From assembly GCA_934589675.1 (NCBI GenBank), contig CAKTOF010000007.1:62001-126000 (forward strand): a stretch of DNA of 64,000 nucleotides, read 5' to 3'. Origin of the DNA: an uncultured Oscillospiraceae bacterium. GTDB lineage: Bacteria; Bacillota; Clostridia; Oscillospirales; Oscillospiraceae. Positions 35,085-42,496 of the stretch are shown piece after piece. A model generated the notes under the pieces. It saw only the letters and a program-made list of their open reading frames with translations, had not been told where the DNA came from and ran no database searches. The position numbers and the translations under genes were made by a program. Numbering within the stretch: the first letter of the stretch is position 1; the number at the start of each line of letters is the position of its first letter.

Positions 35085-35942
35085 ATGGCTCATTTGAACA
35101 GAAAGATCGGCATTCCGTCGTTCGATATGACCGGCAAGACCGCCATCATCACCGGCGGCACGCAGGGTCTCGGCTTCGGCATCGCCTGCGCGCTCGCTGC
35201 CTACGGTGCAAACGTCGTCATCACGGCCCGCACCGAGAAAAAGGTGCTTGACGCCGCTGCCGACCTGAACGAGAACTACTGCAAGGGCGGCCGTGCCATC
35301 GGCATTCCGGCCGACTCGAGCAAGATGGAGTCCATCCAGATGGTCATCGACAAGACGGTCGAGGAGTTCGGCGAGCTGAACGTCCTCATCAACAATGCCG
35401 GCATCTCCGGTCCGACCGCCCTCATCGTCGAGACCCGCGAGGGCCGTCCGGAGTACACCCCGGCGGACTTTGAGAAGGTCATCGCCACGAACCTGACCGG
35501 CACGTTCATGTTCTGCCAGGCCGCTGCGCGCCAGATGATCAAGCAGAACGCCACCAACGGCAAGAAGGGCGGCAAGATCATCATCACCGCCTCCGTCGGC
35601 GGCCTCATCGGCGGCAAGGGCGTTGTTGCCTACGGCGCCTCCAAGGCCGGCTGCCTGAGTCTCGCCCGCACCATGGCCAACAACTTCGGCCGTGAGAACA
35701 TCACCTGCAACTGCATCTGCCCGGGCTACGTCGTCACCCCGCTCAATGAGGAGTTCTTCATCGACGCCGACGGCAACCCGACCGACTACTATAAGCAGCA
35801 GTCCAAGGCCACCTCGGTCCGCCGCCTCGGCACGATCGAGGAGATCGCCGGCCCGGTTCTCGCCATGTGCTCGGACAGCTTCAACTACATGACCGGCACG
35901 TACATCCTCTGCGACGGCGGCCAGTCCATCCCGGCGGAATAA
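35085..35942 (+). CDS. Short-chain dehydrogenase/reductase
   Basis: 285-residue SDR with TGGTQGLG at 23-30, NNAG at 103-106 and catalytic Ser170, Tyr183 and Lys187 (YGASK). Compared with the first SDR it has extra segments around 110-130 and 205-225, so it probably acts on a different, perhaps larger, substrate. It lies 13 bases before the crotonase gene and shares the strong codon bias of the cluster. A role in oxidising a hydroxy acid or CoA thioester is inferred from its neighbours only. Confidence 0.88.
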   Translation: MAHLNRKIGIPSFDMTGKTAIITGGTQGLGFGIACALAAYGANVVITARTEKKVLDAAADLNENYCKGGRAIGIPADSSKMESIQMVIDKTVEEFGELNVLINNAGISGPTALIVETREGRPEYTPADFEKVIATNLTGTFMFCQAAARQMIKQNATNGKKGGKIIITASVGGLIGGKGVVAYGASKAGCLSLARTMANNFGRENITCNCICPGYVVTPLNEEFFIDADGNPTDYYKQQSKATSVRRLGTIEEIAGPVLAMCSDSFNYMTGTYILCDGGQSIPAE

Positions 35943-35955
35943 GCAGGAGGCACTC

Positions 35956-36879
35956 ATGGAATACGAAAACATCATCTATTCTGTGCAGGACGGCATCGCC
36001 ACCATCCAGCTCAACCGTCCGAAGGCGCTCAACGCCCTCAACTCCGAGATCAACCGCGACATCATGGCCGCGATCAATGAGGTCAAGGCCGATCCCTCTG
36101 TCCGCGTCCTCATCCTGACAGGCAGCGAGAAGGCCTTTGCGGCCGGCGCCGACGTCAAGGAGATGGCCGAGGCGACCCCGCGCTACGCGCGCGAGTTCTC
36201 CGGCCTTGCCATCGACATCAACAATGAGCTTGAGTCCATGTCCATCCCGACGATCGCGGCCGTTGCCGGCTTCGCGTTCGGCGGCGGCTTCGAGATGCCG
36301 CTTGCGTGCGACTTCCGCGTCGGCGGTCCGCGCACGTGCCTGGCGTTCCCGGAGTGCGGCCTGGGCATCATCCCGGGCGCCAACGGCTGCGCCCGCGCCA
36401 CAGCGCTCGTCGGCGCGGCGAAGGCCAAGGAGCTCGTCATGCTCTCCGACCCGGCGCATCCGCTGACCGGCAAGGAGGCCTACGACCTCGGCCTGCTCAA
36501 CTGGTTCGTCGTCGGCGACGCGGAGCTCGAGAGCGCTGCCGCCGAGGCGAAGAAGGCGTTCAAGGCCGCGAAGAAGGCCGGCGAGGCGAACCTCGACGCG
36601 CTCAAGGCCGCCAACAAGGCCGCCGAGTCCGTCGCGGCGAAGGCCGAGTACGACGCCATCTACGCCAAGGCCGTCGAGATCGCCGAGCGTCTGAAGGCTC
36701 GCCCGGCCTGCGCGCTCGCCTCCGCCAAGGCCGCCATCAACAAGGCCTCCCTCGAGACCATCTCGCAGGGCAAGGCCACGGAGACGACCGAGTTCACGCT
36801 CCTCTTCGACACGCACGACCAGAAAGAGGGTATGGCCGCTATGATCGAAAAACGTCAGGCGGTCTTTACGAACAACTAA
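35956..36879 (+). CDS. Enoyl-CoA hydratase/crotonase with an Ala/Lys-rich insertion
   Basis: 307 residues, about 45 longer than a typical crotonase. The oxyanion-hole segments (AAGADVKEM, GGGFEMPLACD) and both catalytic Glu positions (113 and 133, the latter in FPECGLGIIPG) are conserved, so hydration or isomerisation of an enoyl-CoA is expected. Residues about 190-238 are an Ala/Lys/Glu-rich helical stretch not found in the crotonase at 60073-60849. It sits where the C-terminal trimerisation helices begin. It is cotranscribed with the SDR upstream (13-base gap). Confidence 0.88.
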   Translation: MEYENIIYSVQDGIATIQLNRPKALNALNSEINRDIMAAINEVKADPSVRVLILTGSEKAFAAGADVKEMAEATPRYAREFSGLAIDINNELESMSIPTIAAVAGFAFGGGFEMPLACDFRVGGPRTCLAFPECGLGIIPGANGCARATALVGAAKAKELVMLSDPAHPLTGKEAYDLGLLNWFVVGDAELESAAAEAKKAFKAAKKAGEANLDALKAANKAAESVAAKAEYDAIYAKAVEIAERLKARPACALASAKAAINKASLETISQGKATETTEFTLLFDTHDQKEGMAAMIEKRQAVFTNN

Positions 36880-36973
36880 CTTCGTAGGAAGCATAGCCGG
36901 GACGCCGCAAGGCGTCCGGTTGTGTTGCCGATAACAACGCATCTGCATCAAATTCATAAAGGAGACGATTCCA

Positions 36974-37825
36974 ATGGCAATCAACACGATCGCCGTCCTG
37001 GGCGCCGGCCAGATGGGCGCGGGCATTGCTCAGATCGCGGCAGCCAACGGCTACAAGGTCATCATGCGCGACATCAAGCAGGAATTCTGCGACAAGGGTG
37101 TGGGCACCATCAAGACCGGCCTTGACAAGCAGGTCGCCAAGGGCAAGACCACGCAGGAAGCTGCTGACGCTCTGCTGGCCAACATCACCACGACCGTCGA
37201 GCTCGAGGGCGTCGCCACGGCCGACTTCGTCATCGAGGCTGTCCCGGAGATCCTGAGCCTCAAGCAGGATACCTTCAAGCAGCTCGGCGAGATCTGCCGT
37301 CCGGATGCCATCCTCTGCACGAACACGTCCTCGATGTCCATCACCGAGATCACGAAGGACTGCAAGAACCCGGAGCGCTGCATGGGCATGCACTTCTTCA
37401 GCCCGGTCTACGCGATGAAGCTCGTTGAGATGATCCGCTCGAACTACACCTCCGACGCCACCGTCGAGGCCGTTCGTGAGGTCTCCATGAAGATGGGCAA
37501 GGTCCCGGTCCTCTGCCAGACCGACACCCCGGGCTTCATTGTCAACCGCTGCCTGTTCGCCTTCATGCTCGAGGCCATCCACGAGTATGAGGACGGCGTC
37601 GCCACCATCGACGACATCGACACCGCCATCAAGCTCGGCCTGAACCACCCGATGGGCCCGTTCGAGATGATGGATCTGTCCGGCCTGGACACGTTCCCGC
37701 ACGTCACCGAGATCCTCGAGAAGCTGCCTGTCACGACCTGGAAGTGCCCGGAGTCCGTCCAGAAACTCATCGGCGAGGGCAAGTACGGCCGCAAGTCCGG
37801 CGAGGGCTGGCACAAGTACAACTAA
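36974..37825 (+). CDS. 3-hydroxybutyryl-CoA dehydrogenase
   Basis: 283 residues of the 3-hydroxyacyl-CoA dehydrogenase family. It has the Rossmann motif GAGQMGAGIAQ, the catalytic His in GMHFFSPV, TDTPGFIVNRCL, and a C-terminal domain with HPMGPFEMMDLSG. It would interconvert 3-hydroxybutyryl-CoA and acetoacetyl-CoA or act on a related thioester. A second, divergent Hbd is encoded at 60866-61711 in the butyrate operon, so this copy is probably dedicated to the catabolic cluster. AAGGAG precedes the start codon. Confidence 0.92.
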   Translation: MAINTIAVLGAGQMGAGIAQIAAANGYKVIMRDIKQEFCDKGVGTIKTGLDKQVAKGKTTQEAADALLANITTTVELEGVATADFVIEAVPEILSLKQDTFKQLGEICRPDAILCTNTSSMSITEITKDCKNPERCMGMHFFSPVYAMKLVEMIRSNYTSDATVEAVREVSMKMGKVPVLCQTDTPGFIVNRCLFAFMLEAIHEYEDGVATIDDIDTAIKLGLNHPMGPFEMMDLSGLDTFPHVTEILEKLPVTTWKCPESVQKLIGEGKYGRKSGEGWHKYN

Positions 37826-37876
37826 TTTCCCCGCTTTTCCTGATCCCTGAAAATTTTTTTGAAAGGATTGATTCCA

Positions 37877-38839
37877 ATGGTCAAAGTGGAAGATATCAAA
37901 ACCATCGGCATGTACGGCGCCGGCACCATCGGCGGCGGCTTCGCGGCGTACTTCGCCCTCAAGGGTCTGAACGTCAACGTCTACGTCCGTTCCGAGGCCT
38001 CCAAGGAGCGCGCTGTGCCGCACATCCAGGGCCCGATCGACTCCTACGTCAAGCTCGGCCTCCTCGACGACGGCCAGAAGCTGTGGGACCGCATCAAGAT
38101 CACGACCGATCCGGCCGAGGCCTTCACGGGCGTCTACTTCGTCCAGGAGAACGGCGCTGAGAACCTCGAGCAGAAGCACGAGATGGTCGCCGTCATGGAG
38201 AAGTACATGCCGGAAGACGGCATCATTGCCTCCTCCTCCTCCGGCACGCCGGTCACGAAGATCGCCTCCGAGGCCAAGCATCCGGAGCGCATCATCGTCG
38301 GCCATCCGTTCAACCCGGCCTACCTCCTGCCGCTCATCGAGATCTGCGGCGGCGAGAAGACCGACCCGGCCGTCGTCGAGCTCGCCCGTGAGTTCTACAA
38401 GAAGTATGACAAGGCTCCGTGCGTCCTGCACAAGGAGAAGAACGGCTTCATCGCCAACCGTCTCATGCACGCCCTGTGGCGTGAGGAGATCGCGCTCGTC
38501 ACCGAGGGCGTCTGCTCCATGGCTGACGCGGACGACGCCTGGACGTTCGGCCCCGGCATCCGTCTGGCGGCTGTCGGCCCCGGCATGAACTACGAGCTCG
38601 GCGGCGGCACGCTCGGCATCAAGGGCTGCGGCATCAAGTTCGGCGCCATGACGAACGCCGTCTTCGCCGACATCTCCGACATGAAGGAAGTCCCGGCGAC
38701 GTGGCCGGACAAGTCCGGCGAGGAGATCATCGTCGAGAAGGAGAACATGCCCGACGTCATCGGCCACACGAACGAGGAGATCGCCGCGTTCCGCGACAAG
38801 CTCATCGTCGACGTGCTCAAGCTGCATCATCGCATGTAA
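37877..38839 (+). CDS. L-carnitine dehydrogenase-like 3-hydroxyacid dehydrogenase
   Basis: 320 residues with the Rossmann motif YGAGTIGGG at 13-21. It differs from true Hbd: the His motif is GHPFNPAYLLPLIE and the C-terminal part reads ANRLMHALWREEIALVTEG, then FGPGIRLAAVGP. This pattern is characteristic of L-carnitine dehydrogenase and related enzymes that oxidise free 3-hydroxy acids to 3-keto acids. Next to a beta-keto-acid cleavage enzyme, the natural inference is hydroxy acid to keto acid to cleavage. The start at 37877 follows GAAAGGA. The substrate is unproven. Confidence 0.8.
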   Translation: MVKVEDIKTIGMYGAGTIGGGFAAYFALKGLNVNVYVRSEASKERAVPHIQGPIDSYVKLGLLDDGQKLWDRIKITTDPAEAFTGVYFVQENGAENLEQKHEMVAVMEKYMPEDGIIASSSSGTPVTKIASEAKHPERIIVGHPFNPAYLLPLIEICGGEKTDPAVVELAREFYKKYDKAPCVLHKEKNGFIANRLMHALWREEIALVTEGVCSMADADDAWTFGPGIRLAAVGPGMNYELGGGTLGIKGCGIKFGAMTNAVFADISDMKEVPATWPDKSGEEIIVEKENMPDVIGHTNEEIAAFRDKLIVDVLKLHHRM

Positions 38840-38889
38840 GTGATTCCGTCCGTTCGGAGCTTTACAACGTTCTTAATCCATTTGGGGAT

Positions 38890-38917
38890 TTGATTTTTCC
38901 CAGATTCATGCTACAAT
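38890..38917 (+). promoter_or_regulatory. Predicted internal promoter before the cleavage-enzyme gene
   Basis: TTGATT, a 16-bp spacer and TACAAT end 32 bases before the start codon, in an AT-rich gap between two otherwise collinear genes. Confidence 0.5.
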
Positions 38918-38949
38918 AGTGGCATACTGAATGAAAGGATTTGATTCCA

Positions 38950-39963
38950 ATGGCCAAAACCATCATTACCGCCGCCATGACCGGCGCTGTCACCCCCGCT
39001 GGCTACAACATTCCGGAGACCCCGGAGCAGATCGCGGAGCAGGTCTACGAGTGCTGGAAGCTCGGCGCTTCCGTTGCCCACCTGCACATGCGTGACGACG
39101 ACGGCAACGGCGTCATGGATCCGGTCAAGTTCTACGAGACCATCAAGCTCATCCGCGCCCACAAGGACTGCGACATCATCGTCAACTGCACCTCTTCCGG
39201 CGACAACCGCGTCTCGGACGACTCCCCGTACGGCAACGCCATGCGTATGCTGCACCACAAGAACGTCCCGGGCATCGAGATGGGCACGTTTGACGCCTCC
39301 TCCTTCAACTGGGGCATCCCGGGCGGCGTTTTCCACAACAGCCCGAACATGCTCATGACGCTCGGCACCATGTACCAGGAGCGCGACATCAAGCCGGAGT
39401 TCGAGATCTTTGATTTCGGCGCTCTGCGCGCGGTCGGCATCTACTGGAAGAAGGGCTTCGTCAAGGCTCCGCTGCACTTCCAGTTCTGCCTCGGCGTCGT
39501 CGGCGGCATGGACGCTTCTCCGCGTTCGCTGCAGATCCTGCTCGACGAGATGCATCAGCTGCAGGCCACCGGTCAGCTCCCGCAGGAGTGCACCTGGTCC
39601 GCGTTCGGCACCGGCAAGGGCCACCTGCCGGTCATGTTCGCCGCTCTGGCCAACGGCGGCTCCATCCGTGTCGGCATGGAGGACAACGTCGTCTACGGCT
39701 ATGACAAGGACGGCAAGAAGATCCCGGCCACGAACATGATGCTCGTTGAGCGCGCTGTCAAGGCCATCGAGGCCTTCGGCAATGAGGTCGCCACCCCGGC
39801 TGAGGCCCGTGAGATGCTCGGCCTGAAGCCGCTCGACCACGAGGCTGTCTGCAAGGCCCTCGACGAGGTCGACGTCGCTGCCCTCGAGGCCTCCAAGCAG
39901 GCCGTCAAGGACGAGTTCGGCGGCCCGTACTTCGCCGCTGCCGGCATGGGCGGCAAGAAGTAA
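38950..39963 (+). CDS. Beta-keto acid cleavage enzyme (BKACE, Kce/DUF849 family)
   Basis: 337 residues. The family condenses a beta-keto acid with acetyl-CoA and cleaves it to acetoacetate plus a new acyl-CoA, using Zn(II). The zinc pair is His44/His46 in VAHLHMRDD. The CTSSGDNR and WSAFGTGKGHLP stretches match the family. 3-Keto-5-aminohexanoate cleavage enzyme of lysine fermentation is one member, but no kamA, kamDE, kdd or kal gene is nearby, so another substrate is likely. The preceding hydroxyacid dehydrogenase probably makes the keto acid. Confidence 0.9.
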   Translation: MAKTIITAAMTGAVTPAGYNIPETPEQIAEQVYECWKLGASVAHLHMRDDDGNGVMDPVKFYETIKLIRAHKDCDIIVNCTSSGDNRVSDDSPYGNAMRMLHHKNVPGIEMGTFDASSFNWGIPGGVFHNSPNMLMTLGTMYQERDIKPEFEIFDFGALRAVGIYWKKGFVKAPLHFQFCLGVVGGMDASPRSLQILLDEMHQLQATGQLPQECTWSAFGTGKGHLPVMFAALANGGSIRVGMEDNVVYGYDKDGKKIPATNMMLVERAVKAIEAFGNEVATPAEAREMLGLKPLDHEAVCKALDEVDVAALEASKQAVKDEFGGPYFAAAGMGGKK

Positions 39964-39991
39964 TTTCTGCCCTCATCCTCTGCGTACATCC

Positions 39992-40027
39992 AAAAACCGC
40001 AGGTGCTTTCGCACCTGCGGTTTTTTT
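39992..40027 (+). terminator. Terminator of the catabolic cluster
   Basis: AAAAACCGCAGGTGC-TTTC-GCACCTGCGGTTTTTTT is a textbook rho-independent terminator. Confidence 0.95.
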
Positions 40028-40055
40028 GACGTCCTGCCATAACGGTTCCCCGCCC

Positions 40056-40084
40056 TTGCGGCGCGGCGCAGGGTGTGGTATCAT
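40056..40084 (+). promoter_or_regulatory. Predicted promoter of the GNAT gene
   Basis: TTGCGG, a 17-bp spacer and TATCAT end 41 bases before the start codon. Confidence 0.45.
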
Positions 40085-40125
40085 GCAGGTACTCTTTGAA
40101 AACGGATCATCCGGAGGTATGCCTT

Positions 40126-40647
40126 ATGACCATCCAGCCGCTGGACAAATCAACCTATTCCGGGCAGAAATTCACCGTTCATTACACGACAGGCGGCTGC
40201 TATGACGTTCTCGCATTGGAAAATGGGGTCAAATTCCGCTATGTACCGTTCGACGCGCCGGTCGAAAAGTCCTTCAACGACGAGTTCTTCGGCGATTGGC
40301 TCGAAGCCCCGGCCGCGTTTGGCGCATTTGAGAACGACCGGCTCATCGCCTTCGTCGAAGGCTCGCCGGAGAGCTGGAACAACCGCTACCGCGTCAGCAA
40401 TATCTGCATCTTCGACGATGCCGCCCGCGGCCGCGGGCTCGGAACGCGGCTGATGGAGCGCATCACCAGAGAAGCACGCGCTTACGGCGCGCGGATGCTC
40501 GTCCTCGAGACGCAGACCTGCAACGAGACCGCCATCGCATTTTACAAGAAGTGCGGGTTTGAATTCATCGGCTTCGACCTGTACGCATACTCCAATGATG
40601 ACCCGTCACGACACGAGGTGCGGATCGAAATGGGGAAGAAACTGTAG
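40126..40647 (+). CDS. GNAT family N-acetyltransferase
   Basis: 173 residues. The acetyl-CoA-binding motif A is ARGRGLGTRLMERI, and motif B is CNETAIAFYKKCGFEFIGFD. The acceptor is unknown; streptothricin-acetyltransferase-like and other small-molecule acetyltransferases share this layout. The ATG at 40126 follows GGAGG by 8 bases, whereas the frame upstream overlaps the promoter. It stands alone between a terminator and an intergenic repeat region. Confidence 0.88.
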   Translation: MTIQPLDKSTYSGQKFTVHYTTGGCYDVLALENGVKFRYVPFDAPVEKSFNDEFFGDWLEAPAAFGAFENDRLIAFVEGSPESWNNRYRVSNICIFDDAARGRGLGTRLMERITREARAYGARMLVLETQTCNETAIAFYKKCGFEFIGFDLYAYSNDDPSRHEVRIEMGKKL

Positions 40648-40754
40648 GCGCGGGATGAATCTGCAAGACTACCGGAATTGGCAAGATCCTTCAACTCGCT
40701 GCGCTCGCGAAGACACGACACGTGTTTTTGGTTACGCACACCGTAATTGGTTTT

Positions 40755-40795
40755 GTAGCGGGATGATGTCATCCCGCCCTGCGGTGCATCCTACG
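40755..40795. repeat. Short palindromic repeat, family E copy 2
   Basis: TAGCGGGATGATGTCATCCCG shares the palindromic core of the 25437-25470 element and continues with a CCTGCGGTGCATCCTAC tail. Confidence 0.5.
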
Positions 40796-40834
40796 ACACA
40801 CAGCGCCATTTCCGGATCGCGCGCAGCAGCAGGA

Positions 40835-40862
40835 ATCCGCCCGCGGAATTCCGCGGGCGGAT
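40835..40862 (-). terminator. 28-bp perfect palindrome after the CorC-type gene
   Basis: ATCCGCCCGCGG-AATT-CCGCGGGCGGAT lies 12 bases past the CorC-type stop. No T run follows, so it may terminate weakly or protect the 3' end. Confidence 0.5.
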
Positions 40863-40874
40863 CGAATATCTCGC

Positions 40875-42209
40875 TTAGTCCTCATCCGGCGCAGGCGCGG
40901 GCGGGGCGTCGACGGTGAGGTCGGCCGACTCGACCTGATGGTCGCGGATGGCGTTGACGCGGATGTGCAGGCGGCCGAGGTCGAGCGCGACGTCCGCCTC
41001 GCCGTCGTCCGGGACGGCGCCGAGCCTGCTGAACACAAGGCCCGTGAGCGTGTCGTACTCGTCGCTTTCCAGCTCGAGTCCGACCGTGTCGCTCAGCTCG
41101 CGCAGCGGCGCCGTGCCGCGGACGCGCCACATGCGCTCGCCCGTCTTTTCGACCTCCGGCAGCTCGGCGGTGTGCTCGTCTCCGAGGTCGCCGACGAGCT
41201 GCTCGATGAGGTCGTTCATCGTGACGATGCCCTCCATGCCGCCGTATTCGTCGAGCACGACGGCGAGCTTGCTGCGGCTTTTTTTCATATTGCGGAAGAG
41301 CACGTCCGCCTTTACGCTCTCCGGCACAAAATACGCCGGCTTGACCGCGTGGGCGAGCACGCTCTCGCGGCTCTGGTCGGGCAGGCGGAACAGATCCTTC
41401 GTGTTGAGCACGCCGACGACATTGTCCGACGAGCCGTCGCAGACGACATAGCGCGTGAAATGCGTGCGCAGGATCGTCTCGCGCCAGACCTCCATCGGCT
41501 CCTCCATCCACAGAAGCGACACCTCCGTGCGGTGCGTCGCAATTTCGCCGGCCGTCAGGTCGTCAAATTCAAAGACGTTTTCGATGAACTGCTGCTCTTC
41601 CTGATCGATGGCGCCGTTCTGGCTGCCGGCGTCGACCATCAGGCGGATCTCCTCCTCGCTGACCACGTCGTCCTCCGCGCTCGGGTCGATGCCGAGCAGG
41701 CGCAGCACGCCGTTCGTCGACGCGGTGAGCAGCGCGACGAGCGGGCGGAACAGCTTCGAGATGGCCGTGACGGGCGCGGACATCAGCAGCGCGATCTTCT
41801 CGGCCTTGCGCATGGCGATGCGCTTTGGCACAAGCTCGCCGAACACGAGCGAAAAGTACGACAGGACGATCGTGATGAGGATGACGGAGATCGTGTCAAG
41901 CGTCGCCGCGCTCAGCGGAATGCCGAGCCGGAGCAGGCCGTCCGTCAGAAGCTCGGAGAAATTGTCCGCCGCGAAGGCGCTGCCGAGAAAGCCCGAGAGC
42001 GTGATGGCGACCTGGATCGTCGCGAGAAAGCGCGCCGGTTCGCTCGTCAGCCGCGCAAGGCGCACCGCGCGCTTATCGCCCTCCGCCGCCAGGTGTGCAA
42101 GGCGCGCGTCCTTGACCGAGAGCACCGCGATCTCCGCGCAGGCGAAAAACGCGTTGAGCAGGATCAAAATCACCTGCAACAGCAGCATAAGTACAATGGA
42201 ACTTCCCAA
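40875..42209 (-). CDS. CorC/HlyC family transporter (DUF21-CBS-CorC_HlyC)
   Basis: 444 residues. The DUF21/CNNM membrane domain covers about 1-190 with four hydrophobic segments. Paired CBS domains lie at about 205-330, and a CorC_HlyC C-terminal domain at about 350-430. Members are linked to Mg/Co efflux or Mg homeostasis. The start is taken as the TTG at 42209, which has AGGAGGG 6 bases upstream; no ATG matches the N-terminal helix as well. The leader of about 190 bases contains a short ORF and a terminator-like hairpin, so attenuation is likely. Confidence 0.85.
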   Translation of the reverse strand: MGSSIVLMLLLQVILILLNAFFACAEIAVLSVKDARLAHLAAEGDKRAVRLARLTSEPARFLATIQVAITLSGFLGSAFAADNFSELLTDGLLRLGIPLSAATLDTISVILITIVLSYFSLVFGELVPKRIAMRKAEKIALLMSAPVTAISKLFRPLVALLTASTNGVLRLLGIDPSAEDDVVSEEEIRLMVDAGSQNGAIDQEEQQFIENVFEFDDLTAGEIATHRTEVSLLWMEEPMEVWRETILRTHFTRYVVCDGSSDNVVGVLNTKDLFRLPDQSRESVLAHAVKPAYFVPESVKADVLFRNMKKSRSKLAVVLDEYGGMEGIVTMNDLIEQLVGDLGDEHTAELPEVEKTGERMWRVRGTAPLRELSDTVGLELESDEYDTLTGLVFSRLGAVPDDGEADVALDLGRLHIRVNAIRDHQVESADLTVDAPPAPAPDED

Positions 42210-42274
42210 GTGGAGCCCTCCTGATTCTGTCTTTCCGGGTGGGAGCCCGGTACTGGAAATCGGCCATAGCGCGC

Positions 42275-42319
42275 AAAAAAGCATAGCCCGCCGCCCCGTT
42301 CGGGCGCAGGTTATGCTTT
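42275..42319 (-). terminator. Attenuator-like terminator in the CorC-type leader
   Basis: On the minus strand an AAAGCATA...TATGCTTTTTT stem encloses a GC-rich inner part and ends in six T. Its 5' arm overlaps the last codons and stop of the leader ORF at 42311-42370, so translation could block folding. Confidence 0.65.
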
Positions 42320-42370
42320 CTCATACGCAATATGCTTCGGTCTGGGACTGTTTCCGTCGCCGTCGTCCAT
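42311..42370 (-). CDS. Putative 19-residue leader peptide
   Basis: ATG at 42370 has AAGGAG 12 bases upstream and lies about 30 bases after the predicted transcription start. The peptide begins MDDGDG and continues with SPRPKH before the stop at 42311. Acidic N terminus plus nearby prolines recalls leader peptides such as MgtL that sense Mg through ribosome instability. That link is only analogy. The stop codon lies inside the 5' arm of the downstream terminator hairpin. Confidence 0.4.
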   Translation of the reverse strand: MDDGDGNSPRPKHIAYEKA

Positions 42371-42407
42371 GATGGCCGCGTTCTCCTTGTTAAAAGTGAT
42401 TAGCGCC

Positions 42408-42436
42408 ATGATAATATAAGCCGCGATGTTTGTCAA
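42408..42436 (-). promoter_or_regulatory. Promoter of the CorC-type gene
   Basis: On the minus strand a perfect TTGACA (42436-42431), a 17-bp spacer and TATCAT (42413-42408). Confidence 0.65.
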
Positions 42437-42450
42437 GAGATTTTTTCGTC

Positions 42451-42485
42451 AAAAAGCCGCCCGCAGCCTCTCTGCGGGCGGCTTT
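42451..42485 (-). terminator. Terminator of the Ldh-type gene
   Basis: AAAGCCGCCCGCAG-CCTCT-CTGCGGGCGGCTTT with a T run on the minus strand, 12 bases past the stop codon. Confidence 0.9.
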
Positions 42486-42496
42486 CCTGTCCGGTC

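Noticed and set aside
38950..39963. Lysine fermentation assignment (kce) for the BKACE gene
   Set aside because: kamA, kamDE, kdd and kal are all missing around it, and the partner is a hydroxyacid dehydrogenase, so the specific name is not supported.
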